Source of the DNA: [Mycobacterium] zoologicum
GTDB lineage: Bacteria; Actinomycetota; Actinomycetes; Mycobacteriales; Mycobacteriaceae
Direction of reading: 5' to 3'
Assembly (NCBI RefSeq): GCF_020172665.1
Contig: NZ_CP083985.1
Location: 3,452,540-3,516,539 of the forward strand
DNA: 64,000 nucleotides
Shown: positions 29,860 through 38,361 of the stretch, piece by piece
How the letters are laid out: every line of letters begins with the position of its first letter
How positions within the stretch are numbered: the first letter of the stretch is position 1
The notes under the pieces: model-generated
The model's input: only the letters and a program-made list of their open reading frames with translations
What the model was told of the DNA's origin: nothing
Database searches by the model: none
Translations under genes and position numbers: made by a program

Positions 29860-30573
29860 ATGGGGAATTTGGGTAGACGCTTCGGGGCCGTACTCGCAAT
29901 GACAGCGGCCGCACTGGCCGCGGTTCTGGTACTCGGAGGCTGTTCGGGGCCACCGCAGCCCCGCACCATCACCCTGACACTGATCCGTCACGCCGAGTCC
30001 GAGGCCAACGCGGCCGGCGTCCTCGACACCTCGGTGCCCGGCCCGGGCCTGACCGAGAAGGGCCGTGCGCAGGCGGAGGAGCTCTCGAAACAGCTCTCGC
30101 ACAACCACTTCGACGGCGTCTTCGCCTCCTCGATGGCCCGCAGCCAGCAGTCCGCCGCCCCGCTGGCCCGCGAGTTGGGCCTGCAGGTGCAGGTCCTGCC
30201 CGGCCTGCAGGAGATCGGTGCCGGCTGGTTCGACGACAAAGCCGTGGCGATTGTCGGCACGCCATATCTGCTCGCGCCGATGGCCTGGATCCGCGGTGAT
30301 CGGACCGCCGCCATCCCCGGCTCGATCGACGGCAACCAGTTCAACGAGGAGTTCAGCGCCGCGGTGCAGCAGATCTACGCGACCGGTGACAAACTGCCGG
30401 TGGCCTTCACGCACGGGGCGTCGATCATGACGTGGACGCTGATGAACGTCAAGAATGCCCGCGACGAGCTGATGACCGACCACCCGCTGCCCAACAACGG
30501 CCGGGTGGTGCTCACCGGAAGCCCGGGCACCGGCTGGAAACTGGTGGACTGGGACGGAATTCGCGCGTTCTGA
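29860..30573 (+). CDS. lpqD: LpqD lipoprotein, histidine-phosphatase family
   Basis: This 237-residue lipoprotein has a signal peptide ending in the lipobox LGGC (Cys near residue 28). The mature part is a histidine acid phosphatase/phosphoglycerate-mutase fold, with catalytic LIRHAESEANAAG and a second His in the late FTHGASIMTW. It would act outside the membrane. It is an orthologue of Rv3390 and precedes acrA1 by 66 nt on the same strand. The substrate is unknown. Confidence 0.9.
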   Translation: MGNLGRRFGAVLAMTAAALAAVLVLGGCSGPPQPRTITLTLIRHAESEANAAGVLDTSVPGPGLTEKGRAQAEELSKQLSHNHFDGVFASSMARSQQSAAPLARELGLQVQVLPGLQEIGAGWFDDKAVAIVGTPYLLAPMAWIRGDRTAAIPGSIDGNQFNEEFSAAVQQIYATGDKLPVAFTHGASIMTWTLMNVKNARDELMTDHPLPNNGRVVLTGSPGTGWKLVDWDGIRAF

Positions 30574-30639
30574 TCCGCCCTCGCCGCCTGGTTGACGTGT
30601 CCTGTTGACGTGGCGGCCGTGAGCGACCACGATGTCCGC

Positions 30640-32658
30640 ATGCGTTATGTCGTTACCGGCGGTACCGGGTTTATTGGACGACGGGCGGTGTCCCGTCTGC
30701 TGACGCACAGTCCCCACGCGCAGGTGTGGGTGCTGGTGCGGCGCGCGTCGCTGAGCCGCTTCGAGGCGCTGGCCTCTCAGCACGGTCAGGCGTGGGGCGA
30801 GCGGGTTAAACCGCTGGTCGGCGACCTGACGGCGGAGAACCTGGGTTTGAGCGGCCCGGTGCTGGCCGAGCTGGGAGCGATCGACCACGTGCTGCACTGC
30901 GCGGCGATCTACGACATCACCGCGGGTGCGGCCGAGCAGCAGGCGACTAATGTCGAGGGCACCCGCGCGGTGATCGGGCTAGCGAAGCGCCTGGATGCCA
31001 CCTTGTCGCACGTGTCGTCGATCGCGGTGGCCGGCGACTACCACGGCGAGTTCACCGAAGATGACTTCGACATCGGCCAGGGGTTGCCCACCCCGTACCA
31101 CCAGACCAAGTTCGAGGCCGAACAGCTGGTGCGCTCGACGCCGGGACTGCGGTACCGGGTGTACCGGCCGGCGGTGGTGGTGGGCGATTCGCGCACCGGT
31201 GAGATGGACAAGGTCGACGGGCCGTACTACTTCTTCCCGCTGCTGGCCAAGCTCGCAGCGCTGCCCGGGCTCACCCCGATGGCCCTGCCCGACACCGGGC
31301 GCACCAACGTCGTCCCGGTCGACTACGTGGTCGACGCGCTGGTGGAGCTGATGCACGCCGACGGGTACGACGGGCGCACCTTCCACCTGACCTCGCCGAA
31401 ATCCATCGGGCTGCCCGACATCTACCGGGCCGTCGCGCGCGAGGCCGGACTGCCGCGACTGCGCGCCAAGCTGCCGGGCGCGCTGGCCGCCCCGGTGCTC
31501 AACGTCGGCGGACGGGCGCGGGTGTGGCGCAACATGATCGCCACCCAACTGGGGCTGCCCGCCGAGGTGCTCGACCTGGTGAACCTGCGGCCGACGTTCA
31601 TCGCCGACGCCACCCGGGCGGCACTGAAGGGGACCGTCGAGCTTCCCGACTTCGCCGACTACGCGCCGGGGCTGTGGCGCTACTGGGCGGCGCACCTCGA
31701 TCCCGACCGCGCCCGCCGCGACGACCCGGCCGGGCCGCTGGTGGGTCGGCACGTCGTGATCACCGGGGCGTCCAGCGGCATCGGCCGGGCCTCGGCGATC
31801 GCCGTCGCGCGGCGCGGCGGTGTGGTCTTCGCGCTGGCCCGCAGCGGTTCCGCGCTCGACGAGCTGGTGGCTGAGATCCGCGCCGAAGGCGGGCAGGCCC
31901 ACGCGTTCACCTGCGATGTCACCGATTCGGCGTCGGTGGAGCACACCATCAAGGACATCCTGGGCCGGTTCGGCCACGTCGACTACCTGGTGAACAACGC
32001 CGGCCGGTCGATCCGCCGCTCGGTGACCGGCTCCACCGACCGGCTGCACGACTACGAGCGCACGATGGCGGTCAACTACTTCGGCGCGGTGCGGATGGTG
32101 CTGGCGCTGCTGCCGCACTGGCGAGAACGCCGATTCGGGCATGTCGTCAACGTCTCCAGCGAGGGAGTGCTGGCGCACAGCCCGAAGTACAGCGCGTACG
32201 TGCCGACCAAGGCGGCGCTGGATGCGTTCGCCGATGTGGTGTCCACCGAGACGCTGTCGGACCACATCACGTTCACCACCATCCACATGCCGCTGGTAGC
32301 CACTCCGATGATCACGCCGTCGAAAAAGCTGCTCCCGGTCGGAGCGATCAGTGCCGAGCACGCCGCGGCCATGGTGGTGCGCGGCCTGGTCGAGAAGCCG
32401 GACCGGATCGACACCCCGTTGGGCACGCTGGCCGAGGCCGGTAACTACGTCACCCCCGGGCTGGCCCGCCGGATGCTGCACCAGGTCTACCTCGGTTACC
32501 CGGACTCGGCCGCCGCGCGCGGCGTGGAGCCGGCCGAACCCGTTGCGGTGCAATCTGTCCGGCGTCACCCGAAGCGGCCGTCCCGGACGATCCCCCGAGT
32601 GCGGGTGCCCCGGCCACTCAAGCGGGCGGTGCGGCTGGTGCCGGGCGTGTACTGGTGA
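30640..32658 (+). CDS. acrA1: Two-domain acyl-CoA reductase AcrA1
   Basis: This 672-residue fusion of two short-chain dehydrogenase domains matches Rv3391. The N-terminal extended SDR/reductase part (about 1-360) has TGGTGFIGRRAV and YHQTKFEAE. The C-terminal classical SDR part (about 370-610) has VITGASSGIGRAS, VNNAGRSIRRSV and the active-site YVPTKAALDAF. Members reduce fatty acyl-CoA to aldehyde or alcohol. ATG 30640 is preferred because homologues start at MRYVVTGGTGFIG; the frame is open from TTG 30592. Confidence 0.92.
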   Translation: MRYVVTGGTGFIGRRAVSRLLTHSPHAQVWVLVRRASLSRFEALASQHGQAWGERVKPLVGDLTAENLGLSGPVLAELGAIDHVLHCAAIYDITAGAAEQQATNVEGTRAVIGLAKRLDATLSHVSSIAVAGDYHGEFTEDDFDIGQGLPTPYHQTKFEAEQLVRSTPGLRYRVYRPAVVVGDSRTGEMDKVDGPYYFFPLLAKLAALPGLTPMALPDTGRTNVVPVDYVVDALVELMHADGYDGRTFHLTSPKSIGLPDIYRAVAREAGLPRLRAKLPGALAAPVLNVGGRARVWRNMIATQLGLPAEVLDLVNLRPTFIADATRAALKGTVELPDFADYAPGLWRYWAAHLDPDRARRDDPAGPLVGRHVVITGASSGIGRASAIAVARRGGVVFALARSGSALDELVAEIRAEGGQAHAFTCDVTDSASVEHTIKDILGRFGHVDYLVNNAGRSIRRSVTGSTDRLHDYERTMAVNYFGAVRMVLALLPHWRERRFGHVVNVSSEGVLAHSPKYSAYVPTKAALDAFADVVSTETLSDHITFTTIHMPLVATPMITPSKKLLPVGAISAEHAAAMVVRGLVEKPDRIDTPLGTLAEAGNYVTPGLARRMLHQVYLGYPDSAAARGVEPAEPVAVQSVRRHPKRPSRTIPRVRVPRPLKRAVRLVPGVYW

Positions 32659-32699
32659 CCTGACTGGCCGGGATCGCTTGCACCGGATTCAGGCACTCG

Positions 32700-33122
32700 T
32701 CAAGCGGCGTGCCATGGATCGACCACGTCGATGCCCGTCTCGGTGAAGTCGGCGACGTTGCGCGTGGCCACGCCGGCGCTCCATTGCCGGCAGATTGCGG
32801 CAATCTGCGCATCGGCCATACTGATGGGCCGCCCGGACCGCTCCCTGGATGCAACGATATCCGCGTACTGGATGGCTGCCGGCGCATCGAAGGGCAGTAC
32901 CTGATCGGCGAAATCATCGGCCAGTAGCGCGCGGACTTTTACCGATAACCGCTCTTTGCGGCGACTCGCGGGCAACCGCGCGACGCCGTACATCAATTCG
33001 GCAGCAGTCACCACGGTCACGAACACATCGGCTGCGTCGAATGCGTCGACCCACCGAACAACTTCGAGCGGTGGCGACTTTCGCATCAACTCAGATATGA
33101 CATTGGTGTCGAGAACGATCAT
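32700..33122 (-). CDS. vapC: PIN-domain toxin (VapC/FitB type)
   Basis: This 140-residue PIN-domain ribonuclease has the acidic active-site residues at LDTNVISEL (Asp5), TAAELMYG (Glu), SMADAQIAA (Asp near 101) and NVADFTETGI. Members cleave tRNA or rRNA when not held by the antitoxin. Its ATG overlaps the antitoxin stop by 4 nt, the standard toxin-antitoxin layout. The pair sits between acrA1 and imuB, where Mtb also carries accessory genes (Rv3392c-Rv3393). Closest in style to the FitAB subfamily. Confidence 0.92.
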   Translation of the reverse strand: MIVLDTNVISELMRKSPPLEVVRWVDAFDAADVFVTVVTAAELMYGVARLPASRRKERLSVKVRALLADDFADQVLPFDAPAAIQYADIVASRERSGRPISMADAQIAAICRQWSAGVATRNVADFTETGIDVVDPWHAA

Positions 33123-33361
33123 CTGCCGAACTCCGCGGCTCGCGGGCGCTCGACGCGAGGCGGCGGTTCGATTTCGGCGTTCTCGTCGAAGAAACGCTGC
33201 CGAATCCGGGTCCCCATCCCTTGATCCGACGACGGACGCGTCAGCACGGTGCGCAGGATCTCCCGCACTTCGGCTTCCATCGACCGACCCCGTTGCGCCG
33301 CGCGCACCCGCAATGCTGCTTTGAGTTCGTCATCGAAGTCACGAATCGTCAGGGTCGCCAT
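33119..33361 (-). CDS. vapB: Ribbon-helix-helix antitoxin (VapB/FitA type)
   Basis: This 80-residue Arc/MetJ-type antitoxin has the N-terminal ATLTIRDFDDELKAALRVRA DNA-binding ribbon-helix-helix, followed by SMEAEVREILR and a Pro-rich C-terminus that would wrap the toxin. The start at ATG 33361 has a strong GGAGGTGAAG immediately upstream. The frame is open much farther, to 33733, but that part overlaps imuB and lacks homology. The antitoxin-toxin dimer would bind its own promoter. Confidence 0.9.
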   Translation of the reverse strand: MATLTIRDFDDELKAALRVRAAQRGRSMEAEVREILRTVLTRPSSDQGMGTRIRQRFFDENAEIEPPPRVERPRAAEFGR

Positions 33362-33437
33362 CTTCACCTCCAAAGCCAGCGATGAATGCATTGACTGCAA
33401 TGCTAGCTTCTTGCGCCGATCAATGCGGTCGCCCTCG

Positions 33438-35030
33438 TCACTCATAGCTGCCCTCCAAGTACCAGCACCGCAACCGGTAGCACAGCAGCAGCGCCCGCCC
33501 CGGGGCACCGGCCGGGATGTCCAGCAGCGCCTGCACCCGAGCGGTGCGTCCCGATCCCGGCCCCTCCCGCTGCGGGTCCCACCACCGTTCGTCGACCGGC
33601 CAGGGCCCGGCCCACCAGCGCAGCCGCTCGTCACGGCCCCGGGCGACCAGCCATGCCGGGTCGGCGGTGAACAGTCCCCGGCCGGTGATTCGGATCGGAT
33701 TGCGTTCGGCGTCAAGCAGTTCCACCGGATCATCGAGCAGCACCGACGGCGCCGGCTCGGGCAGCCGGCCGGGCCACGGCTGACGCGGGTCGGCCAGCGG
33801 CACCGGCTCGTCCCCCAGCGGGGTCAAGGTGATGCGCTCGGCCGGGCCGCGGCCACCGGAGAGCACCGGCACCCGCACCGCCTCGGGGCCGAGCAGACCC
33901 TGCACCCGCACCAGCGCCCGGCGAGCACGCAGCCGGTCCTCTTCGCCGAGCCCACCCCATAGTGGCAGCTGCAGCGCCTCGGTCGCCGAGAGCACCTCCA
34001 CCGGCTGCAGCCGCAGCAGCGTCACCGGGCCGGTGGGGCGATCGGAAGCGACGCGGCTGTTGAGCCAGCCGTCCAGTTGCCAGCGCACCCGGTCGGCGGT
34101 GGCGTCCTCGGTCAGCGGCTCAGCGCACCGCCACACCCGGGTCAGCTCTTCACCGCCTGCGGTGACTGCGTGAATGGCCAGCCGGGTGCAACCGACGCCG
34201 GCGGCCATCAGCGTCCGGTGCAGCGCACCGGCCAGCGAGCGACCGGCGAACGCCGCGGCGTCGACCCGGTCGATCGGCGGATCGCAGTGCAGCACGGTAT
34301 CAAGGTCCGGATCCGGCTCACGTCCGGACGGCCCGCGTTCCGGCTCACCGCGGGCGAATCGGTGCGCGATCAACGCATCGGCACCGAACCGGGAGATCAC
34401 ATCCGGGCGTGGCAACGCGGCGAACTGTCCGATGGTGCGAATCCCTAAGCGCCACAAAAGTTCTACCAGGCCGTCACGACCGGGACCGGACAGGCTGGGT
34501 TCGGCGGCCAGCTGCCGGATCGACAGCCCCGACAGGAATCGGGCGTCGCCCCCGGGTGACACCACGGCGCCGGCGCGCGCGGCCAGCACCGCGGTGGAGA
34601 GCGAATCGGCGATCCCGACCTGGCATTCCACGTCGGCCGCGGCAACTGCGTCGACCAGACGTTCAGCGGCGCGCTCCTCGGAACCGAACGCCCGGACCGC
34701 ACCGCGCACCGACACCACCAGCAGGCCGGGCCGCAGCACCTCGGCGTGCGGCACCAGGTCGTCGACAGCGGTCAGGACCGGCTCGAAAAGCCGGGCGTCG
34801 CGGTCGGTGTCGGCGGTCGCCACATGCAGCACCGGGCAGCGGGCGGCTGCTTCCCGGCGGCGCAGCCCGCGACGCACCCCCGCCGCGCGGGCACCCGCCG
34901 AGCAGGCGACCACCCGGTTGGCCAGCGTGACCGCGACCGGTGCGGTGGCCGGCAGACCGGATGCGGCCGCCGCGGCGACAGCGGGCCAGTCCATACACCA
35001 CAGCGCCAGTACCCGGGACGCAGCCATCAC
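33438..35030 (-). CDS. imuB: ImuB, catalytically inactive Y-family polymerase homologue
   Basis: ImuB is the hub of the mycobacterial mutasome. It contacts ImuA', DnaE2 and the beta clamp but lacks polymerase activity. This 530-residue protein has an N-terminal Y-polymerase-like fold (RVLALWCMDWPAVAAAAA) and a helix-hairpin-helix-type segment (LWRLGIRTIGQFAALPR). A beta-clamp-binding motif QLPLWG is at residues 354-359, identical to the Mtb ImuB motif. A C-terminal extension follows (GLFTADPAWLVARG). GTG 35030 shares a base with the imuA' stop; ATG 35027 is an alternative. Confidence 0.93.
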   Translation of the reverse strand: MMAASRVLALWCMDWPAVAAAAASGLPATAPVAVTLANRVVACSAGARAAGVRRGLRRREAAARCPVLHVATADTDRDARLFEPVLTAVDDLVPHAEVLRPGLLVVSVRGAVRAFGSEERAAERLVDAVAAADVECQVGIADSLSTAVLAARAGAVVSPGGDARFLSGLSIRQLAAEPSLSGPGRDGLVELLWRLGIRTIGQFAALPRPDVISRFGADALIAHRFARGEPERGPSGREPDPDLDTVLHCDPPIDRVDAAAFAGRSLAGALHRTLMAAGVGCTRLAIHAVTAGGEELTRVWRCAEPLTEDATADRVRWQLDGWLNSRVASDRPTGPVTLLRLQPVEVLSATEALQLPLWGGLGEEDRLRARRALVRVQGLLGPEAVRVPVLSGGRGPAERITLTPLGDEPVPLADPRQPWPGRLPEPAPSVLLDDPVELLDAERNPIRITGRGLFTADPAWLVARGRDERLRWWAGPWPVDERWWDPQREGPGSGRTARVQALLDIPAGAPGRALLLCYRLRCWYLEGSYE

Positions 35031-35713
35031 TACCCGGCCCTGGTGTGCCCGGCCGCGCGCCCGGCGGCCCGCACCTCCAGCCGTACCGCGCCGATCCGCC
35101 CGAACCCGGGGATGGCGCCGCAGCTCGTGATCTTGTCGCCTACGGTCTCGTAACCACTCACCCGGGCCTCGAGTTGCAGTGCCGCACCCTGCCAGGCGCC
35201 GCCGGAGACCAGCAGAGCGCAGCCCCGGTGGCGGGCGCGGGCCAACACCACCCGGGTGCGTGCCGGCGGCACCGACTTCCCGCCCAGGCCGAGCACCACC
35301 AGATCCATGCCGTCCATCAGCACCGTGGCCACCTCCACCGGGTCGTTGCCGGGGTCGGGGATCACCGCGAGCCGGCTCAGGTCGGCGCCCATCTCCACCG
35401 CGGCGAGCAGCCCGGTGTCCGGCTGGCCGACAATGGCCGCGTTGCCGCCGGCCGCCGTCACCGCGGCCACCATGCTCAGCCCCAGTGAGCGGGCCCCCGA
35501 GAGCACCGCCACCGTGCCGCGCGGCAGTCCGGCGGGCAGCACCGCGGCCAGCAGCGACGGGACCGGCAGCACGGCCTCGGCGGCCGGAGCGGCGCCTGAT
35601 TCCCGCCGGCCCGCACCCACTTTCCCGGCTACTGCCGCCATCTGCCGTCGCAGCTGTTTCAGCTGTTCAGCACGATTTTCAGGGCGGTGCCCCAAGTCCA
35701 CAGCCACCGTCAT
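35030..35713 (-). CDS. imuA': ImuA' mutasome accessory protein
   Basis: This 227-residue RecA-like accessory factor is co-induced with ImuB and DnaE2 for damage-induced mutagenesis (Rv3395c). It keeps a RecA-fold core ([29 protein letters not shown]), but no intact Walker A lysine-threonine is seen. ATG 35713 follows GGAGG with a 5-nt spacer; the open frame extends to 35788 across the LexA box, so the shorter start is chosen. The stop is immediately followed by imuB. Confidence 0.9.
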   Translation of the reverse strand: MTVAVDLGHRPENRAEQLKQLRRQMAAVAGKVGAGRRESGAAPAAEAVLPVPSLLAAVLPAGLPRGTVAVLSGARSLGLSMVAAVTAAGGNAAIVGQPDTGLLAAVEMGADLSRLAVIPDPGNDPVEVATVLMDGMDLVVLGLGGKSVPPARTRVVLARARHRGCALLVSGGAWQGAALQLEARVSGYETVGDKITSCGAIPGFGRIGAVRLEVRAAGRAAGHTRAG

Positions 35714-35740
35714 GATCACCTCCGGAGCACTCGAATTCGT

Positions 35741-35756
35741 TCGAAACTTTGTTCGA
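35741..35756. promoter_or_regulatory. LexA (SOS) box upstream of imuA'-imuB
   Basis: TCGAAACTTTGTTCGA fits the mycobacterial LexA consensus TCGAAC-N4-GTTCGA with one mismatch in the left half. It is 28 nt upstream of the imuA' ATG. Confidence 0.85.
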
Positions 35757-35909
35757 TTGAACCCGAGTGAACACCCACCCACCGACAACCGTCAAGCCGG
35801 GCCACTTGAGGGCGCATCAACGGCCCCAGGCGTCACATCAGCACCGCGTGTCCAGTCGCCAGCGTGCACAGTTGTACGGGATTTTCGGCGTGTCGGCGTA
35901 CAGACCCGC

Positions 35910-35972
35910 ACGCTCGCGCAAGGAGGCCGGACGCTCGCGCAGGGAGGCCGGACGCTCGCGCAGGGAGGCCGG
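35910..35972. repeat. 21-bp tandem repeat, three copies
   Basis: Three head-to-tail copies of a 21-bp unit (ACGCTCGCGCAGGGAGGCCG plus G) occupy 35910-35930, 35931-35951 and 35952-35972. Copies 2 and 3 are identical, and copy 1 differs by one base (A for G at unit position 12). The array ends one base before the guaA stop codon. It lies in the 260-bp gap between guaA and imuA' and has no coding assignment; it is a VNTR candidate. Confidence 0.85.
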
Positions 35973-35973
35973 A

Positions 35974-37527
35974 CTACTCCCACTCGATGGTGCCCGGCGG
36001 TTTGCTGGTGACGTCCAGCACCACCCGGTTGACCTCGGGCACCTCGTTGGTGATCCGGGTGGAGATGCGCTCCAGCACCTCATAGGGCACCCGGGTCCAG
36101 TCGGCGGTCATGGCGTCCTCACTGGACACCGGCCGCAGCACGATCGGATGCCCGTAGGTGCGGCCGTCGCCCTGCACCCCGACCGAGCGGACGTCGGCCA
36201 GCAGCACCACCGGGCACTGCCAGATCTGGTGGTCCAGACCGGCGGCGGTCAACTCCTCGCGGGCGATCGCGTCGGCCGCCCGCAGCGTCTCCAACCGCTC
36301 CCCGGTGACCTCGCCGACGATCCGGATTCCCAGGCCAGGGCCCGGGAACGGTTGGCGCGCAACGATCTCCTCCGGCAGGCCCAACTCGCGTCCCACCGCG
36401 CGCACCTCGTCCTTGAACAGCAGCCGAAGCGGCTCAACGAGTTTGAACTTCAGGTCATCAGGCAGCCCGCCAACATTGTGGTGGCTCTTGATGTTCGCGG
36501 TGCCGGCTCCCCCGCCGGACTCCACCACGTCCGGATACAGCGTGCCCTGCACCAGGAACTCGACGTCATGATCACCCAAGGTGTCGCGCACCGCACCCTC
36601 GAACGCACGAATGAACTGGCGCCCGATGATCTTTCGCTTGCCCTCGGGATCGGACACCCCGATCAGCGCGTCGAGGAAGACGGCAGCGGCGTCTACGGTG
36701 ACCAGCTTCGCCCCGGTGGCGGCGACGAAGTCGTTCTGCACCTGCTCGCGCTCCCCGGCGCGCAACAGCCCGTGGTCGACGAACACACACGTCAACCGGT
36801 CCCCAATGGCGCGTTGCACCAGCGCCGCCGCCACCGCGGAGTCCACCCCGCCGGACAGCCCGCAGATGGCGTGGCCGTCACCGATCTGCTCACGCACCTG
36901 CTCGACCAGCGCGTCGGCGATATTGGCCGGCGTCCAGACCGCGTCGATGCCGGCGAACTCGTGCAGGAACCGGCTGAGCACCCGCTGCCCGTAGGGGGTG
37001 TGGAGCACCTCCGGGTGGTACTGCACCCCGGCCAGCCGGCGCTGCCGGTTCTCGAACGCGGCCACCGGGGCGCCTGCTGTGCTGGCAACCACAGCGAATC
37101 CCTGCGGCGCAGCGGTCACCGCGTCGCCGTGGCTCATCCACACCGGCTGAGCGGCGGGAAGACCCGAATGCAGTTCACCGCCGACCACTTTCAGCTCGGT
37201 GCGGCCGTATTCACTGGTCCCGGTGCGCTCGACGGTGCCGCCCAGCGCGTTCGCCATGGCCTGGAAGCCGTAGCAGATGCCGAACACCGGGACATCGAGG
37301 TCGAACAGTGCCGGATCGAGCCGGGGGGCGCCTTCGGCATAGACGCTGGCAGGCCCGCCGGAGAGCACGATCGCCCGCGGGTTGCGGGCGGCGATCTCAT
37401 CGACGGTCGCGGTATGCGGGATGACTTCGGAGAACACCCGTGCCTCCCGGACCCGCCGGGCGATCAGTTGGGCGTATTGCGCGCCGAAGTCGATGACCAA
37501 CACGGGGCGAGACGAGGGTGACGACAC
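35974..37527 (-). CDS. guaA: GMP synthase (glutamine-hydrolysing)
   Basis: GuaA converts XMP to GMP with ATP and glutamine. It has an N-terminal class-I glutamine amidotransferase domain (about 1-195, catalytic Cys in GICYGFQAM and His in VQYHPEV), then an ATP-pyrophosphatase domain with the P-loop [11 protein letters not shown]. The C-terminal dimerisation domain ends KPPGTIEWE. The open frame reaches 37575, but GTG 37527 (517 aa) puts the conserved [12 protein letters not shown] at residues 7-18, as in homologues, and has a leaderless-type promoter directly before it. Confidence 0.95.
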   Translation of the reverse strand: MSSPSSRPVLVIDFGAQYAQLIARRVREARVFSEVIPHTATVDEIAARNPRAIVLSGGPASVYAEGAPRLDPALFDLDVPVFGICYGFQAMANALGGTVERTGTSEYGRTELKVVGGELHSGLPAAQPVWMSHGDAVTAAPQGFAVVASTAGAPVAAFENRQRRLAGVQYHPEVLHTPYGQRVLSRFLHEFAGIDAVWTPANIADALVEQVREQIGDGHAICGLSGGVDSAVAAALVQRAIGDRLTCVFVDHGLLRAGEREQVQNDFVAATGAKLVTVDAAAVFLDALIGVSDPEGKRKIIGRQFIRAFEGAVRDTLGDHDVEFLVQGTLYPDVVESGGGAGTANIKSHHNVGGLPDDLKFKLVEPLRLLFKDEVRAVGRELGLPEEIVARQPFPGPGLGIRIVGEVTGERLETLRAADAIAREELTAAGLDHQIWQCPVVLLADVRSVGVQGDGRTYGHPIVLRPVSSEDAMTADWTRVPYEVLERISTRITNEVPEVNRVVLDVTSKPPGTIEWE

Positions 37528-37534
37528 CGCATAG

Positions 37535-37540
37535 AGCTTA
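37535..37540 (-). promoter_or_regulatory. Probable -10 element of a leaderless guaA transcript
   Basis: On the minus strand TAAGCT (37540-37535) is followed by 7 nt and then GTG 37527. There is no Shine-Dalgarno. This supports GTG 37527 over the longer ATG 37575. Confidence 0.55.
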
Positions 37541-37616
37541 GTGGCAGCAAACCGCACCGAGCCGACGGCGGGCATGGTGAAGTGGAGGCACGTCCGAACC
37601 GGAAGGGGGACCGCCT

Positions 37617-38351
37617 ATGACCGGGGTGCTGGGTCTGCCTGAAACGGTGCATGCCTGCCTGTTCGACCTCGACGGAGTACTCACCGACACCGCGAGCGCA
37701 CACACGCGGGCATGGAAAGCCATGTTCGACGCCTACCTGCAGCAGCGTGACGGCCCCGGGTTCGTGCCGTTCGATCCGGTGAACGACTACCGGCGCTTCG
37801 TGGACGGCCGAAAACGCGACGACGGGGTGCGCTCGTTTCTGGCCAGCCGCGATATCACGCTGCCCGACGGCACCGACGACGACCCGCCCGACGCCGACAC
37901 CGTGCACGGCCTGGGGAACCGCAAGAACGCGGCCTTCCGTACCACGCTGGAGACCGACGGGGTGGAGGTGTTCGCCGGGTCGCGGCGCTACCTGGCGGCG
38001 GTCACCGCGGCGGGCCTGGCCACCGCGGTGGTGTCGGCCAGCGCCAACGCCGCCGACGTGCTGGCGATCACCGGCCTGGCGAAGTTCATCGAGCAGCGCG
38101 TCGACGGCGTGACGCTGCGTACCGAGAACATCGCGGGCAAGCCGGCACCGGATTCGTTCCTGCGCGCGGCACACCTGCTCGGTGTGCAACCGGGCGAGGC
38201 CGCGGTGTTCGAGGACGCCCTGTCGGGGGTGGCGGCCGGGCGGGCCGGCGGATTCGGCTATGTGGTGGGCGTCGACCGGGTGGGGCAAGCGCAGGATCTG
38301 CGCAGCCACGGCGCCGACGTCGTCGTCAACGATCTGGAGGAACTGTTGTGA
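37617..38351 (+). CDS. HAD-family beta-phosphoglucomutase-like protein (Rv3400-like)
   Basis: This 244-residue HAD hydrolase-fold protein has the nucleophile motif [13 protein letters not shown], the conserved Lys/Pro region [13 protein letters not shown] and acidic motif [12 protein letters not shown], all typical of beta-phosphoglucomutase. It interconverts beta-glucose-1-phosphate and glucose-6-phosphate. GGAAGGGGG precedes the ATG. The next gene is a GH65 enzyme that could supply beta-glucose-1-phosphate; the gap is 10 nt, so both are probably one operon (Rv3400-Rv3401). Confidence 0.9.
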   Translation: MTGVLGLPETVHACLFDLDGVLTDTASAHTRAWKAMFDAYLQQRDGPGFVPFDPVNDYRRFVDGRKRDDGVRSFLASRDITLPDGTDDDPPDADTVHGLGNRKNAAFRTTLETDGVEVFAGSRRYLAAVTAAGLATAVVSASANAADVLAITGLAKFIEQRVDGVTLRTENIAGKPAPDSFLRAAHLLGVQPGEAAVFEDALSGVAAGRAGGFGYVVGVDRVGQAQDLRSHGADVVVNDLEELL

Positions 38352-38361
38352 GGGACCGCCG

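Noticed and set aside
35767..37521. Plus-strand ORF through the 21-bp repeats and opposite guaA
   Set aside because: Most of it is antisense to guaA, and the LAQGGRT repeat translation is a by-product of the tandem repeat.
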